A program made the position numbers and the translations under genes. Source: an uncultured Lachnospiraceae bacterium (GTDB lineage Bacteria > Bacillota > Clostridia > Lachnospirales > Lachnospiraceae). Taken from it: a stretch of 64,000 bases of DNA. The notes under the pieces are model-generated. The model was not told the DNA's origin and did no database searches. It was given only the letters and a program-made list of their open reading frames with translations. Numbering within the stretch: the first letter of the stretch is position 1; every line of letters begins with the position of its first letter. Below, in pieces: positions 16,519 through 26,472 of the stretch. The DNA lies in contig CAJUHR010000022.1 of assembly GCA_910586255.1 (NCBI GenBank), positions 10,492 to 74,491 on the forward strand, written 5' to 3'.

Positions 16519-16625
16519 ATATGGGGTAAGACCAAATAACATTCTGCCCTTGCAATATATCATTTGATCAGGAAGCTTTTTAGGAGCGCAGGCGAATCCA
16601 GAAAAGCTTCTGCTTACAGACATAA

Positions 16626-16676
16626 CTGTGAAATATCTGTGAAGTGGTGGAAATGTCAGTTTCCATCTGATAAAAT
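16626..16676 (+). promoter_or_regulatory. Direct repeats and promoter of the two-component operon
   Basis: CTGTGAA at 16626-16632 is repeated at 16637-16643, an 11-bp period typical of OmpR/PhoB-family binding sites. It lies just upstream of a weak -35 TGGAAA (16648-16653) and a TAAAAT -10 box (16671-16676) with 17-bp spacing. TGGAAA/TTTCCA (16648-16653/16660-16665) also forms a small inverted repeat. This suggests autoregulation by the downstream response regulator. Confidence 0.5.
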
Positions 16677-16753
16677 ACACATAAGATTGATGGATATGAA
16701 ATGTTGAGAGCAGAATAAAACAGAAAAAGCAGAAAGAGCAAAAGGAGACGAAA

Positions 16754-17437
16754 ATGGATATGGATTCGCTGAAGGTGCTGGTGGTGGATGATGAAGCCAG
16801 AATGAGAAAGCTGGTTCGTGATTTTTTGAGTGTCAAGGGTTTTCAGGTCCTGGAAGCAGAGGACGGGGAGCAGGCTGTGGAAATGTTTTTTGCACAGAAG
16901 GATATCTCCCTGATTTTATTGGATGTGATGATGCCAAAGATGGATGGATGGGAGGTGTTAAGGTCTGTCCGCCAGTATTCTCAGGTGCCGATTATTATGC
17001 TTACGGCCCGCGGGGAGGAGAGAGATGAGCTGCAGGGCTTTAAGCTGGGTGTGGATGAATATATTTCCAAGCCCTTCAGTCCGAAGATTCTGGTGGCCCG
17101 GGTGGAGGCGATTTTGCGGAGAAGCCGGGGAAGTTCCACGGATGTGACGGAGGCAGGGGGAATCCGGGTGGACAAGTCCGCTCATCAGGTGACGATTGAC
17201 GGACAGGTGATTGACTTAAGCTATAAGGAGTTTGAACTTTTGACCTATTTTATGGAAAATCAGGGTCTGGCACTGTCGCGGGAAAAGATTCTTAATAATG
17301 TGTGGAACTATGATTATTTTGGAGATGCCAGAACCATAGATACCCATGTGAAGAAGCTGCGGAGCAAAATGGGTCAGAAGGGGGATTATATTAAAACCAT
17401 CTGGGGAATGGGATATAAATTCGAGGTGAGTGAATAG
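16754..17437 (+). CDS. OmpR-family response regulator
   Basis: A 227-residue response regulator. The receiver domain (1-120) has the acidic pair in VVDDEAR, the phospho-acceptor Asp57 in LLDVMMPKMDG, the Thr of MLTARG and the Lys of YISKPF. The C-terminal winged-helix DNA-binding domain (~130-225) has YKEFELLTYFMENQG and WNYDYFGDARTIDTHVKKLRSK. The start at 16754 follows AAAGGAG. Its stop directly abuts the ATG of the partner kinase. The signal and targets are not identifiable; a PhoB-like direct repeat in its own leader suggests self-control. Confidence 0.95.
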   Translation: MDMDSLKVLVVDDEARMRKLVRDFLSVKGFQVLEAEDGEQAVEMFFAQKDISLILLDVMMPKMDGWEVLRSVRQYSQVPIIMLTARGEERDELQGFKLGVDEYISKPFSPKILVARVEAILRRSRGSSTDVTEAGGIRVDKSAHQVTIDGQVIDLSYKEFELLTYFMENQGLALSREKILNNVWNYDYFGDARTIDTHVKKLRSKMGQKGDYIKTIWGMGYKFEVSE

Positions 17438-19117
17438 ATGAAGGATTCTCTGAGGAATTCCATTCGCCACCGGATTATGCTGATTTTTGTAGGGCTGATG
17501 ACAGCAGTGCTCTTTTTGGTCTGGGCAATCAACAACTGGTGGCTGGAAAAGTATTATATTGATGAAAAAAGGAAGGAGATGGAGGCTGCTTACAGTGAGA
17601 TTGACAGAACCGTGCTGGAAAAGACCGGTGACGGGGCGAGTGTCGGAACTGTAATTGCAGAGGAGCTTCAAAGGGAGCTGGATACTTGGTCCCGGTTGGA
17701 GGCGTCCGGTCCGGAGAGGGAGGCTGATTTTAGAGAGCAGGAAGAGGCCGGTTCGGATAAGGGGGAAAAGACAGGCGGGGAGGAAGGCCAGAGGACTCTT
17801 CTGGGGCTTATTCGGGGGTACGGGGAAAAGAACAACATTAATATGGTTCTTATTGACAGCAATACGGGGGCCACGGTGCTGGGATCCGGACGGGACAGCG
17901 ATTATCTGGTGCAAAAGGTTCAGAGGTATGTGCTGGGTATCACTGCAAAGCGTGCCAACACCTTGAAAAAGCATGAGAATTATGTGATAGAGACCAACTA
18001 TGATTCTCGGTCCCGGTCCAGCTATATGGAGAGCTGGGGCTTTTTGTCAGATAACCGGACCTTGTTTATCATGTCCATGCCTCTTGCCAGTATTCGGGAA
18101 AGCGTGATGCTTGCCAACCGTTTTACCACCTGTGTGGGATTGGCTGCTCTGATATTTGGCAGTGTTTTGATGTATTTTGTGACAAACCAGGTGACAAAGC
18201 CATTGTTGCGTCTGGCGGCTCTGTCAGAGAGAATGTCGGAGCTGGATTTTGATGTCAAGTATGAGGGAAGCTCCCGGGATGAGATCGGGGTGCTGGGGCG
18301 AAGTATGAATACTCTGTCGGACAAGCTAAAGGAAACCATCGGGGCCTTAAAGCAGGCCAATCAGCAGCTTCAGCATGACATTGAGGAGAAAATCCAGATT
18401 GATGAGATGCGGAAGGAATTTATTGCCAATGTATCTCACGAGCTAAAGACACCGATTGCCCTGATTCAGGGCTATGCCGAGGGGCTGAGTGAGGGAATGT
18501 GCGAGGACAGGGAGAGCCGGGATTATTACTGTGAGGTGATCATGGACGAGGCCGGAAAGATGAATAAGATGGTAAAGCAGCTTCTCACCCTGAGCGCTTT
18601 GGAGTTTGGAAGTGATATGCCGGTGATGGAACGGTTTGATGTTCATGAGCTGATTGGGGAGCTTTTAAGCTCTGCGGGGATTTTGATTGAGCAGAAGGAA
18701 GCCAGGATTATTTTTGAGCCGGACGGGCCCTTGTATGTGGAGGCGGATGAGTTCAAAATCGAGGAGGTTATGACCAATTATCTGAATAATGCCATGAATC
18801 ATCTGTCCGGCGAGAGGGTGATCCGCATATGGACAGAGCGTTTTAAGGATCAGACAGTGGTTCGGGTGTACAACTCGGGAGAGGCGATTCCCCAGGAGGA
18901 TATACCGAATTTGTGGACAAAGTTTTACAAGGTTGACAAGGCCCGTACCCGGGCATACGGGGGAAGCGGAATCGGCTTGTCCATTGTGAAGGCGATTATG
19001 GATGCCCATCACCAGAGCTGCGGAGTGCGGAATGTGGAGGGCGGAGTGGAGTTTTGGATTACTTTGAAAGTTTGGCGCTCCGGCGCTGAACTTTGCGAAA
19101 ATGAGGGCGCGAAGTGA
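17438..19117 (+). CDS. Membrane sensor histidine kinase
   Basis: A 559-residue kinase partner of the preceding response regulator, starting one base after its stop. A transmembrane helix at ~12-33 is followed by an ~190-residue extracytoplasmic sensor region rich in charged residues (~85-115 particularly Glu/Gly/Lys rich). A second helix lies at ~225-250, then HAMP (~250-305), a HisKA domain with the phospho-accepting His of ANVSHELKTPIALI (~333) and a HATPase domain ending GGSGIGLSIVKAIM. All catalytic boxes look intact. The stimulus is unknown. A strong terminator lies downstream at 19173. Confidence 0.94.
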   Translation: MKDSLRNSIRHRIMLIFVGLMTAVLFLVWAINNWWLEKYYIDEKRKEMEAAYSEIDRTVLEKTGDGASVGTVIAEELQRELDTWSRLEASGPEREADFREQEEAGSDKGEKTGGEEGQRTLLGLIRGYGEKNNINMVLIDSNTGATVLGSGRDSDYLVQKVQRYVLGITAKRANTLKKHENYVIETNYDSRSRSSYMESWGFLSDNRTLFIMSMPLASIRESVMLANRFTTCVGLAALIFGSVLMYFVTNQVTKPLLRLAALSERMSELDFDVKYEGSSRDEIGVLGRSMNTLSDKLKETIGALKQANQQLQHDIEEKIQIDEMRKEFIANVSHELKTPIALIQGYAEGLSEGMCEDRESRDYYCEVIMDEAGKMNKMVKQLLTLSALEFGSDMPVMERFDVHELIGELLSSAGILIEQKEARIIFEPDGPLYVEADEFKIEEVMTNYLNNAMNHLSGERVIRIWTERFKDQTVVRVYNSGEAIPQEDIPNLWTKFYKVDKARTRAYGGSGIGLSIVKAIMDAHHQSCGVRNVEGGVEFWITLKVWRSGAELCENEGAK

Positions 19118-19172
19118 CATCTTTTACTCCCATTTTCTGAGCATCCGCCGAGTAAAAATATTGACGAAGGGC

Positions 19173-19218
19173 AAAGGCAGACTTTATTATGGAAAATCAT
19201 AATAAAGTCTGCCTTTTT
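19173..19218 (+). terminator. Intrinsic terminator after the kinase gene
   Basis: AAAGGCAGACTTTATTATG (19173-19191) and CATAATAAAGTCTGCCTTT (19198-19216) form a perfect 19-bp stem around GAAAAT, ending in a T-run. Confidence 0.95.
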
Positions 19219-19287
19219 GTTGTAATATCAGAAATAAAACATATTTCATGAGTATTTTGAGCTGCTGTTTGGGTAGGTCTGCAGTGA

Positions 19288-20034
<747 letters not shown>

Positions 20035-20083
20035 CCGGGCAGTGAGCCAGGAAGGAGGAAGCCCTGTCTAAGCGGATATATTT

Positions 20084-20593
20084 TCAGCCAAACAAAGCCC
20101 CCAAAAGCCCGTAGGACAGAAGAGACATAATAATTGTTGCCAGAATGATTCCCAGCAGGATGGCCGGAAAGGATTTGCGGATTTTCATGTGAAGCAGGGA
20201 GGCTACCAAAGAACCGGTCCATGCGCCGGTGCCGGGAAGGGGAATTCCCACAAAAAGAACCAGCCCCCAGAAGCCATAGGTCTCCACCTGGCCCTTGTGT
20301 TTGTCCGCCTTTTCCCGCACCCACACGGCAATTCGATCCAGAAAAGGAATCTGCTCCATAATATCAAGCACCTTTTCAATAAGAAGAAGGATAAACGGAA
20401 TGGGGAGAAGATTGCCGATGATACATAAAGGGATTGCCCTTAAAACCGGCACGTTCAAAAGGGCAGGGGAAGCGGCGAGAAGCCCTCCTCTCAGCTCTAA
20501 GATGGGAATCATGGAGATGATGAAAATAATCATTTCGCCGGAAACCTTTCCGCCCAGGGCGGAGGTAAGCCATTGTACTAATGAATCGGTCAT
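20084..20593 (-). CDS. Sm_multidrug_ex (COG2426) small membrane protein
   Basis: A 169-residue integral membrane protein with about four or five hydrophobic segments and the motif IPILELRGGLLAA followed by GNLLPIPFILLL and GIPLPGTGAWTGSL. These are hallmarks of the putative small multidrug export family. The family name is historical and transport of drugs is not demonstrated. It starts at 20593 behind GAGG on the minus strand. It is convergent with the recombinase gene and downstream of the small unknown gene at 20729-20953, possibly in one transcript. Confidence 0.85.
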   Translation of the reverse strand: MTDSLVQWLTSALGGKVSGEMIIFIISMIPILELRGGLLAASPALLNVPVLRAIPLCIIGNLLPIPFILLLIEKVLDIMEQIPFLDRIAVWVREKADKHKGQVETYGFWGLVLFVGIPLPGTGAWTGSLVASLLHMKIRKSFPAILLGIILATIIMSLLSYGLLGALFG

Positions 20594-20728
20594 GGATGAA
20601 CCTCGTTTCTACAATTCTTGTGAGAATCCTGCCATTTTTACTGCCGGTAAATACCGGTAAAAGAGGCAGGAAATCTTTAACATTATATGCGAAGAAGGAG
20701 AAAAATTCAATGAAAATATACAAAAACT

Positions 20729-20953
20729 TTATATCCATTCTCTTAGCTGCTCAAACAATGTCACATCATCAGCCTTTAAGCGAATGTTGGAGGCAGTCTC
20801 CCGGCCATCGGGGGTGGTTACGCGGATCTCAATGACCGTTCCCTCCTGAATGCTCTTCTGGCAGACGGCAGAGAGAAACTTAGGAAATTTCGGATGGTTG
20901 GAACGGAACGTATCCCAGGTGTTTTTGAATTGGAGCAGGTTCATGGGGTTCAT
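20729..20953 (-). CDS. Small conserved protein of unknown function
   Basis: A 74-residue acidic-to-neutral soluble protein (MNPMNLLQFKNTWDTF at the start). AAGGAGG stands 7 bases before its ATG on the minus strand, which strongly supports it as a real gene. It resembles short Lachnospiraceae proteins without assigned function. No metal or catalytic motif is visible. The upstream 100 bases separate it from the divergent LTA-synthase-like gene, so they likely share a promoter region. Confidence 0.75.
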   Translation of the reverse strand: MNPMNLLQFKNTWDTFRSNHPKFPKFLSAVCQKSIQEGTVIEIRVTTPDGRETASNIRLKADDVTLFEQLREWI

Positions 20954-21157
20954 AAAAATTCCTCCTTGTCTAATCGGTATGGGTATGCACCGCTTTGCGG
21001 CATATGTCAGCTGATATAAAATCAGAAACAGTATACCACATTTTTCTGACTTTTGCAGGAATATTTTATGGAAAATCCCTCTGTCGCAGGAATGAGAAAT
21101 ATGGTAGACTTAAGCTGTGTTTTAAGGCTCTGCTGTAAAAAGGAGATTTTGAAAAGT

Positions 21158-23101
21158 ATGAAGCGTCTGTGGAGACTGTTGGGAGTGCTTTTTTTGATGG
21201 CATTTCTTATGAATATGATGATTGAGCTGGTCAGCAGAAAATCAGTGGTGTCGCTGGCTGATTATATGGCCGGAAGGCCTTTAGTGTTTCTTGTAAATAC
21301 ACTTTTGGTGCTCACTTTGTTTTTGCCGGTTCTTTTTGTGCGGCGAAAGTGGTTTGTGATTGCTGTGGCTGTAGTGGTGTGGGCTGTGGCCGGGGTGACA
21401 AACGGCGTGCTTTTGATGTTCCGGACCACGCCCTTTACAGCCACGGACTTAAGGCTTATCAAGTACGGGGCGGCCCTTTTAACTACCTATCTGTCCTGGC
21501 AGCAGATTGGGGCGGGGATTTTTTTGACAGCGGCAGCGGCTTTTTTCTGCATCTTTATATGGAAAAAAGCGCCTGTGGATCCGGAGCCGGTGAATCTTAC
21601 CCAGTCGGCCTGTGTGGCGGCAGTGGGAATGGCTGCCATATGGGGAACATTAAACCTTGCCATGATGAGCGGGCTGGTGGCTCTTCATTTCGGAAATATC
21701 GGTCAGGCCTATATGGATTACGGTTTTCCTTACTGCTTTGCCAACTCGGTGTTCAATACGGGGATTGCCAGGCCGGAGGAGTATGACCGGCAGGTGGTGG
21801 CGGAGTTAGAGGAGGAAGAGCTGGTGCCGGAAAATTGTCAGACCGGGGGCATGTGGAAGGGGTATTACCGGCCTGCGGGGGCTAACGGTGTGAAATACGA
21901 GACGCCGGACATTATTATGGTGCAGCTGGAATCCTTTTTTGATCCGGAGCTCTGGAAGAATAATCCGGTGAAGGAGGATCCCATTCCCTTTTTCCGGTAT
22001 CTGGCAGACCATTACCCTTCCGGATATTTAAATGTTCCTTCGGTGGGGGCGGGGACGGCCAACACGGAATTTGAGTGTATAACCGGAATGAACCTGGATT
22101 TTTTCGGGCCGGGAGAATATCCCTACAAAACGGTTCTTCAGAAAAAGGCCTGTGAGAGCTTGGCTTTTGTCATGAAGGAATTGGGATACCGCACCCATGG
22201 GATTCACAATAATGAAGGTACTTTTTATGACCGGCACAAGGTTTTTGCCCAGCTGGGCTTTGACACCTTTACTCCAGTTGAATATATGTATGACATTTCC
22301 CGGAATCCTATGGGCTGGTGCCGGGATGAGGTGCTGGCGGATGAGGTTATACAGGCACTTGACTCGGACGGCGAACCGGATTTCATCTATGCAATCTCGG
22401 TTCAGGGACATGGAAAATACCCTTCCTTTGCCTATTATTGCGAGCAGATCCACGACATGAATCTGTTTGTGGAAAAGCTGGTATATCGGCTGGCGAAACG
22501 GGAAAAGCCGGCGGTGCTGGTTCTTTACGGGGATCATCTGCCGGGATTTGAGTGGAGCAGGGAGGAGATGGAAAATAATTCTTTGTACCAGACCCCCTAT
22601 GTGATCTGGAATAATGTGGGAATGGTCAAGACAAAGAGGAATCTGGAGGCTTATCAGCTTGCGGCCCATGTGCTGAATCTTCTTCACATCCATGAGGGCA
22701 CCATGCTTCGTTTTCACCAGCATCATTTAAATGAAGAAAGCGAGAGTGAGGAAGACTATCTGGAGGCTATGCAGGTGCTGGAATATGATATACTTTACGG
22801 AGATGAGGAGGTTTATGACGGTAAATCGCCCTTTGAGGCCACCCGGATGCAGATGGGGATTTTGCCGGTGGTCCAAAGATCTGTCACCCGGCAGGGGGAG
22901 AAGATTGTGGTGCGGGGGGAAAACTTTAACGAGTACTCGAAAATCTGTGTGGATGAGAAGCCTGTGGAGACGGTTTTTGTAGAGAAAGGCCTTTTGAGGG
23001 CGGACGGGGTTCTGTTTAAGGAGGGTCAGGAGATAACGGTTTGGCAGATCGGCAGGGACAAGGTGCCGTTGGGGATGGCGCAGAAGGCGGGAGGGAGTTA
23101 A
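21158..23101 (+). CDS. LTA synthase-like sulfatase-family membrane enzyme
   Basis: A ~647-residue membrane protein with about five N-terminal transmembrane helices (first ~210 residues) and an extracellular alkaline-phosphatase-fold domain. It has the metal-site segment DIIMVQLESFFD, the likely nucleophile Thr in GAGTANTEFECITGM, THGIHNNEGTFYDR and VLYGDHLPG. Such enzymes transfer glycerol-phosphate from phosphatidylglycerol to teichoic acids or other glycans. A C-terminal ~80-residue beta-rich extension (RSVTRQGEKIVVRGENFNEYS) is extra and may be an IPT/TIG-like domain. The start is uncertain: ATG 21158 has AAGGAG 12 bases upstream, and a TTG at 21149 is only 3 bases from it. It is followed one base later by an AraC-type gene. 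Confidence 0.85.
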   Translation: MKRLWRLLGVLFLMAFLMNMMIELVSRKSVVSLADYMAGRPLVFLVNTLLVLTLFLPVLFVRRKWFVIAVAVVVWAVAGVTNGVLLMFRTTPFTATDLRLIKYGAALLTTYLSWQQIGAGIFLTAAAAFFCIFIWKKAPVDPEPVNLTQSACVAAVGMAAIWGTLNLAMMSGLVALHFGNIGQAYMDYGFPYCFANSVFNTGIARPEEYDRQVVAELEEEELVPENCQTGGMWKGYYRPAGANGVKYETPDIIMVQLESFFDPELWKNNPVKEDPIPFFRYLADHYPSGYLNVPSVGAGTANTEFECITGMNLDFFGPGEYPYKTVLQKKACESLAFVMKELGYRTHGIHNNEGTFYDRHKVFAQLGFDTFTPVEYMYDISRNPMGWCRDEVLADEVIQALDSDGEPDFIYAISVQGHGKYPSFAYYCEQIHDMNLFVEKLVYRLAKREKPAVLVLYGDHLPGFEWSREEMENNSLYQTPYVIWNNVGMVKTKRNLEAYQLAAHVLNLLHIHEGTMLRFHQHHLNEESESEEDYLEAMQVLEYDILYGDEEVYDGKSPFEATRMQMGILPVVQRSVTRQGEKIVVRGENFNEYSKICVDEKPVETVFVEKGLLRADGVLFKEGQEITVWQIGRDKVPLGMAQKAGGS

Positions 23102-23102
23102 G

Positions 23103-23885
23103 ATGGCATATCAGAATGAATGGCTTCTCTGGGAAGCAGAGGATGAAATCGATGAGATTGAACACAGGCCTCCGACAGAGGAATTTCTGTTTTATCAGGC
23201 AGTGGCTAACGGGGACCTGGATGCAGTCAGAAAAAATTGTGAACAGGAGCGCTTCCTGGACAGCCAGGGAGTCGGTGTATTGTCCAGAAATGCCATTACC
23301 AATCTGAAATATCATTTTGTCATCACCACGGCCATGATCACACGCCTGTGCAAGCAGAAGGGCATGGAGCTGGAGCTGGCATTTCGGATGAGTGATTTTT
23401 ATATTCAGAAGCTGGACGATATCCACACCATAGAAGGAGTGAGGAATCTTCATGATGTCATGGTTCTGGATTATACGGAAAAAATGCGCAGAATCTGCCG
23501 CAGCGATACCAATTCCAGGCATATTAATATCTGTAAGGAATATATATACTCCCACATAAAGGAACGGATCACCGTTGAGGATCTGGCAGAAGTATTGGGC
23601 GTATCCGCCAGCTATCTCTCCCGGCTGTTTAAGAAAGAGACCGGGGATTCGGTCAGCGTCTATATTCGCAGACAGAAGATTGAGATGGCAAAAAACCTGC
23701 TGCAGTACAGTGAGTATTCCATGATTGAAATTGCCAACCGCCTGTCCTTTTCCTCTCAGAGCCATTTTATCCAGCAATTTAAGGAGGTGGCGGGTATGAC
23801 GCCCAAGAAATACAGGGATTTAAACCATGCGATTCAGTGGGATATTGAGATTGGTTCGCAGCCGGACGGGCAGGAAGACGGTTAA
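23103..23885 (+). CDS. AraC-family transcriptional regulator
   Basis: A 260-residue regulator. The C-terminal ~100 residues contain the two helix-turn-helix units of AraC/XylS proteins (ITVEDLAEVLGVSASYLSRLFKKETG and SMIEIANRLSFSSQSHFIQQFKEVAGMTPKKYR). The N-terminal half (RPPTEEFLFYQAVANGDLDAVRKNC) does not look like a cupin and resembles the YSIRK-type/ankyrin-like leader of some Clostridia AraC proteins. The ATG at 23103 is one base after the stop of the LTA-synthase-like gene, so the two are co-transcribed. It stands next to the GH94 genes and may regulate them, but that is inferred from proximity. Confidence 0.88.
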   Translation: MAYQNEWLLWEAEDEIDEIEHRPPTEEFLFYQAVANGDLDAVRKNCEQERFLDSQGVGVLSRNAITNLKYHFVITTAMITRLCKQKGMELELAFRMSDFYIQKLDDIHTIEGVRNLHDVMVLDYTEKMRRICRSDTNSRHINICKEYIYSHIKERITVEDLAEVLGVSASYLSRLFKKETGDSVSVYIRRQKIEMAKNLLQYSEYSMIEIANRLSFSSQSHFIQQFKEVAGMTPKKYRDLNHAIQWDIEIGSQPDGQEDG

Positions 23886-23900
23886 AAGGCAAAGAGGCGG

Positions 23901-23945
23901 CCCCAAAACAGGCTCATACAATTATTGTATGAGCCTGTTTTGGGG
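23901..23945. terminator. Bidirectional terminator between convergent operons
   Basis: CCCCAAAACAGGCTCATACA continues into a near-perfect 22-bp inverted repeat (23901-23922/23924-23945). With A- and T-rich strands, it would stop both the AraC transcript and the minus-strand GH94 transcript. Confidence 0.85.
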
Positions 23946-24017
23946 ACAGCCCTTTATTTTTGTGAGCAATGAGCCAGGCGCCGTGTTTGCACGAGCGTTT
24001 GACCGGGAACGGCTTTA

Positions 24018-26438
24018 TCAGAGAGTCAGCCGGATCTCATTGTCTTTTTTCAGAATATCAGAGGGAATATAGGGTTCCGTCAGAGAACTGCCGTTTACCA
24101 CCAGCTTCTCCCATCCGGATTCCCGCCCATGAGGATTGTCAATCACAATATGCAGATGCTTTCCCCGGAAGTCCTTGTGGATTTCCAGATGATCCCAATC
24201 CCCGGGAATCGCCGGAGAGAGCCGGATTCCGTTGATATCGGGGCGGATTCCCAGGATTCCCTCCACGCATCCCACCATCATGGTTGAGGCGGTGCCGGTC
24301 AGCCAATGGACGTGGGAACGCCCCGGGTGTTTGCTGTCCCTGCCTTCCGTAAACTGTCCGTAGCAGTAAGGCTCCAGACAACGGATTTCTGCCTGGTCAT
24401 TTTGGGCGGACGGTGCATTTTCCATGAAGCAGGCAAAGGCCCGGTCTCCTTGTCCGCACAGAGCCTGGGCCAGAACCAGCCAGCCCTGGGACTGGGAGAA
24501 GATTCCGGCATTTTCCTTTGTGCCCTGATTGTAAATCACTGCCAGGGCTCCGTCAAAGGCATGGGCATGATAGGGCGGATCCATCAGCAGCGCCCCATAG
24601 GGGGTGTTGAGCCGTTTCCATACGTTGTCAAGAGCCAATTCTGCCTGTTCTTTTGTGGCCAGCCCGCTGATGACGGCCCAGCTTTGGGGATTCAGCCACA
24701 GATTTGCCTCCGGGTCGGCCGCCGCGCCGATCCGTTCTCCGGCCTGTGTGTAGCCCCGGATAAAGCGGTTTTCATCCCAGCAAAAGCGCTGGATGATATC
24801 GGCGGTTTCCTCCTGTTTTTTCTTCAGATACGCCTCATACGTTTCGTCATTTTTATAATGAGCAAATTTTCTTAACAGAGCTATGGCATAGTAAAACTGC
24901 ATGGCCACGAAAGAGGATTCTCCGTTTGCGCCCAGGCGCAGGCAGTCGTTCCAGTCGGCATAAAGCCCGGCCGGCATGCCGTGAGGACCCAGATGGTCAA
25001 AGGAAAATCCGACAGCGCGTTTTAAATGCTCATAGACGCTTCCCTCCCCCCGGTCGGCAAAAGGAATGACCTCATCCATAAACGCCATATTGCCTGTCTC
25101 TGCAATATATTTCCAGACGGTAGGAAACAGCCAGAGAGCATCGTCCGCACGGTAAGCCGGATGACCGGTTTCCTGACGGTAGGAGGCATCGTCCGGAGTG
25201 TCCTCGTGACCGGGGTTGTGGGTGAATTTTACAAGAGGCAGCCCGCCTCCGTTGGATGCCTGGGCGGAGAGCATGAAACGGATTTTTTCCGCAGCCATTT
25301 CCGGAGCCAGATGGATAATGCCCTGGATGTCCTGTACCGTATCCCGGTAGCCGTAGCCGTTGCGCAGGCCGCAGTAGATAAGGGAAGCAGCCCGGGACCA
25401 GGTAAAGGTCATAAAACAGTTGTAGGCGTTCCAGGTATTGATCATGGTATCAAATTCCGGGCTGGGTGTACGGACATGAAAATGCTCCAGCTTTTCCTGC
25501 CAATAAGCCTTCAGCCCGGCCAGCTCCCTGTCCACCGCTTCACGGGGATGTGCGTAGGTCTGAAGGATTTTTGCCGCTTGTGCGGAGGGCAGGGCTCCCA
25601 GAAGGAAAACCAGGGTTTTCGTCTCCCCGGGCTTTAGAAGAATCCTGCCGGACAATGCGCCGCAGGAATTTTCATTGTAGCTGAGTACATTTCCCAGATT
25701 TCCGGATTCCACCCCCTTAGGGTTGCCGTATCCGTGATACTTTCCGAGAAAATGTGATTTATCTCCGCAGTAGGAGGAGACGGTTTCTCCTGCCAGGCCG
25801 AAGAATCTTTCTGTCACGTTTTTCTGGTCCACCTGTTCGTTGGCCGAGAGCGTATCCAGATTGCCGTGAATCTGCTGTACAATCCGGTTCTCCTCAAACA
25901 GCGTCCGGGCAATGAAAAGGGAATACTGCAGATTCACCTGATCCTGCTCGTAATTATCATGATTGGTAAACTCGGCATAGCCGGTGAGCGTCAGCTCTCT
26001 TGGACTTTCCGATTCATTGCATACCGAAAGAGCCCACACCTCATAGCTTTTTTCCAGAGGAACATAATATACGGCTTCCGAGTGAATCCCTTCATAGTCC
26101 GCCTTCATTCTGGTGTAGCCCAGTCCGTGCCGGCACTCGCTTTTATACTTTTCCAAATCCTTTCCCACCGGCTGCCAGGAGGCTGACCAGTAATCACCGG
26201 ACTCATTGTCACGGAGATAAAGATATCGTCCCGGCTGATCGAAATGATTAAAGACATACCGCAAAATCCGTCCGTTGGCTCCTGATTTGGCAAAGCTGTA
26301 GCCTCCGGCATTGTTGGAGATAATGGCCCCGTATTCCGGGGAGCCCAGATAATTGACCCAGGGGGCCGGCGTATCCGGCCGCCGTATTACATACTCCCGG
26401 TTTTCGTCATCAAAGTATCCGTAATTCATAATTTGCAT
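24018..26438 (-). CDS. GH94 glycoside phosphorylase (cellobiose phosphorylase-like)
   Basis: An 806-residue cytoplasmic enzyme. The N-terminal YGYFDDENREYVI...WVNYLGSPEYG...NNAGGYSF, then ECRHGLGYT, closely follow cellobiose phosphorylase N-termini. The catalytic (alpha/alpha)6 barrel carries the general-acid Asp in GLYADWNDCL and the phosphate-site loop HWLTGTAS near the C-terminus. Phosphorolysis of a beta-glucoside would give alpha-glucose-1-phosphate plus a shortened acceptor, saving ATP. The length is typical for cellobiose and related disaccharide phosphorylases (~810). It follows the second GH94 gene by 34 bases on the minus strand, so the two form an operon divergent from the ABC importer. 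The exact linkage cannot be decided. Confidence 0.87.
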   Translation of the reverse strand: MQIMNYGYFDDENREYVIRRPDTPAPWVNYLGSPEYGAIISNNAGGYSFAKSGANGRILRYVFNHFDQPGRYLYLRDNESGDYWSASWQPVGKDLEKYKSECRHGLGYTRMKADYEGIHSEAVYYVPLEKSYEVWALSVCNESESPRELTLTGYAEFTNHDNYEQDQVNLQYSLFIARTLFEENRIVQQIHGNLDTLSANEQVDQKNVTERFFGLAGETVSSYCGDKSHFLGKYHGYGNPKGVESGNLGNVLSYNENSCGALSGRILLKPGETKTLVFLLGALPSAQAAKILQTYAHPREAVDRELAGLKAYWQEKLEHFHVRTPSPEFDTMINTWNAYNCFMTFTWSRAASLIYCGLRNGYGYRDTVQDIQGIIHLAPEMAAEKIRFMLSAQASNGGGLPLVKFTHNPGHEDTPDDASYRQETGHPAYRADDALWLFPTVWKYIAETGNMAFMDEVIPFADRGEGSVYEHLKRAVGFSFDHLGPHGMPAGLYADWNDCLRLGANGESSFVAMQFYYAIALLRKFAHYKNDETYEAYLKKKQEETADIIQRFCWDENRFIRGYTQAGERIGAAADPEANLWLNPQSWAVISGLATKEQAELALDNVWKRLNTPYGALLMDPPYHAHAFDGALAVIYNQGTKENAGIFSQSQGWLVLAQALCGQGDRAFACFMENAPSAQNDQAEIRCLEPYCYGQFTEGRDSKHPGRSHVHWLTGTASTMMVGCVEGILGIRPDINGIRLSPAIPGDWDHLEIHKDFRGKHLHIVIDNPHGRESGWEKLVVNGSSLTEPYIPSDILKKDNEIRLTL

Positions 26439-26472
26439 CCATCCCTTCTATTGCTGAAATCCTAAATACGGT

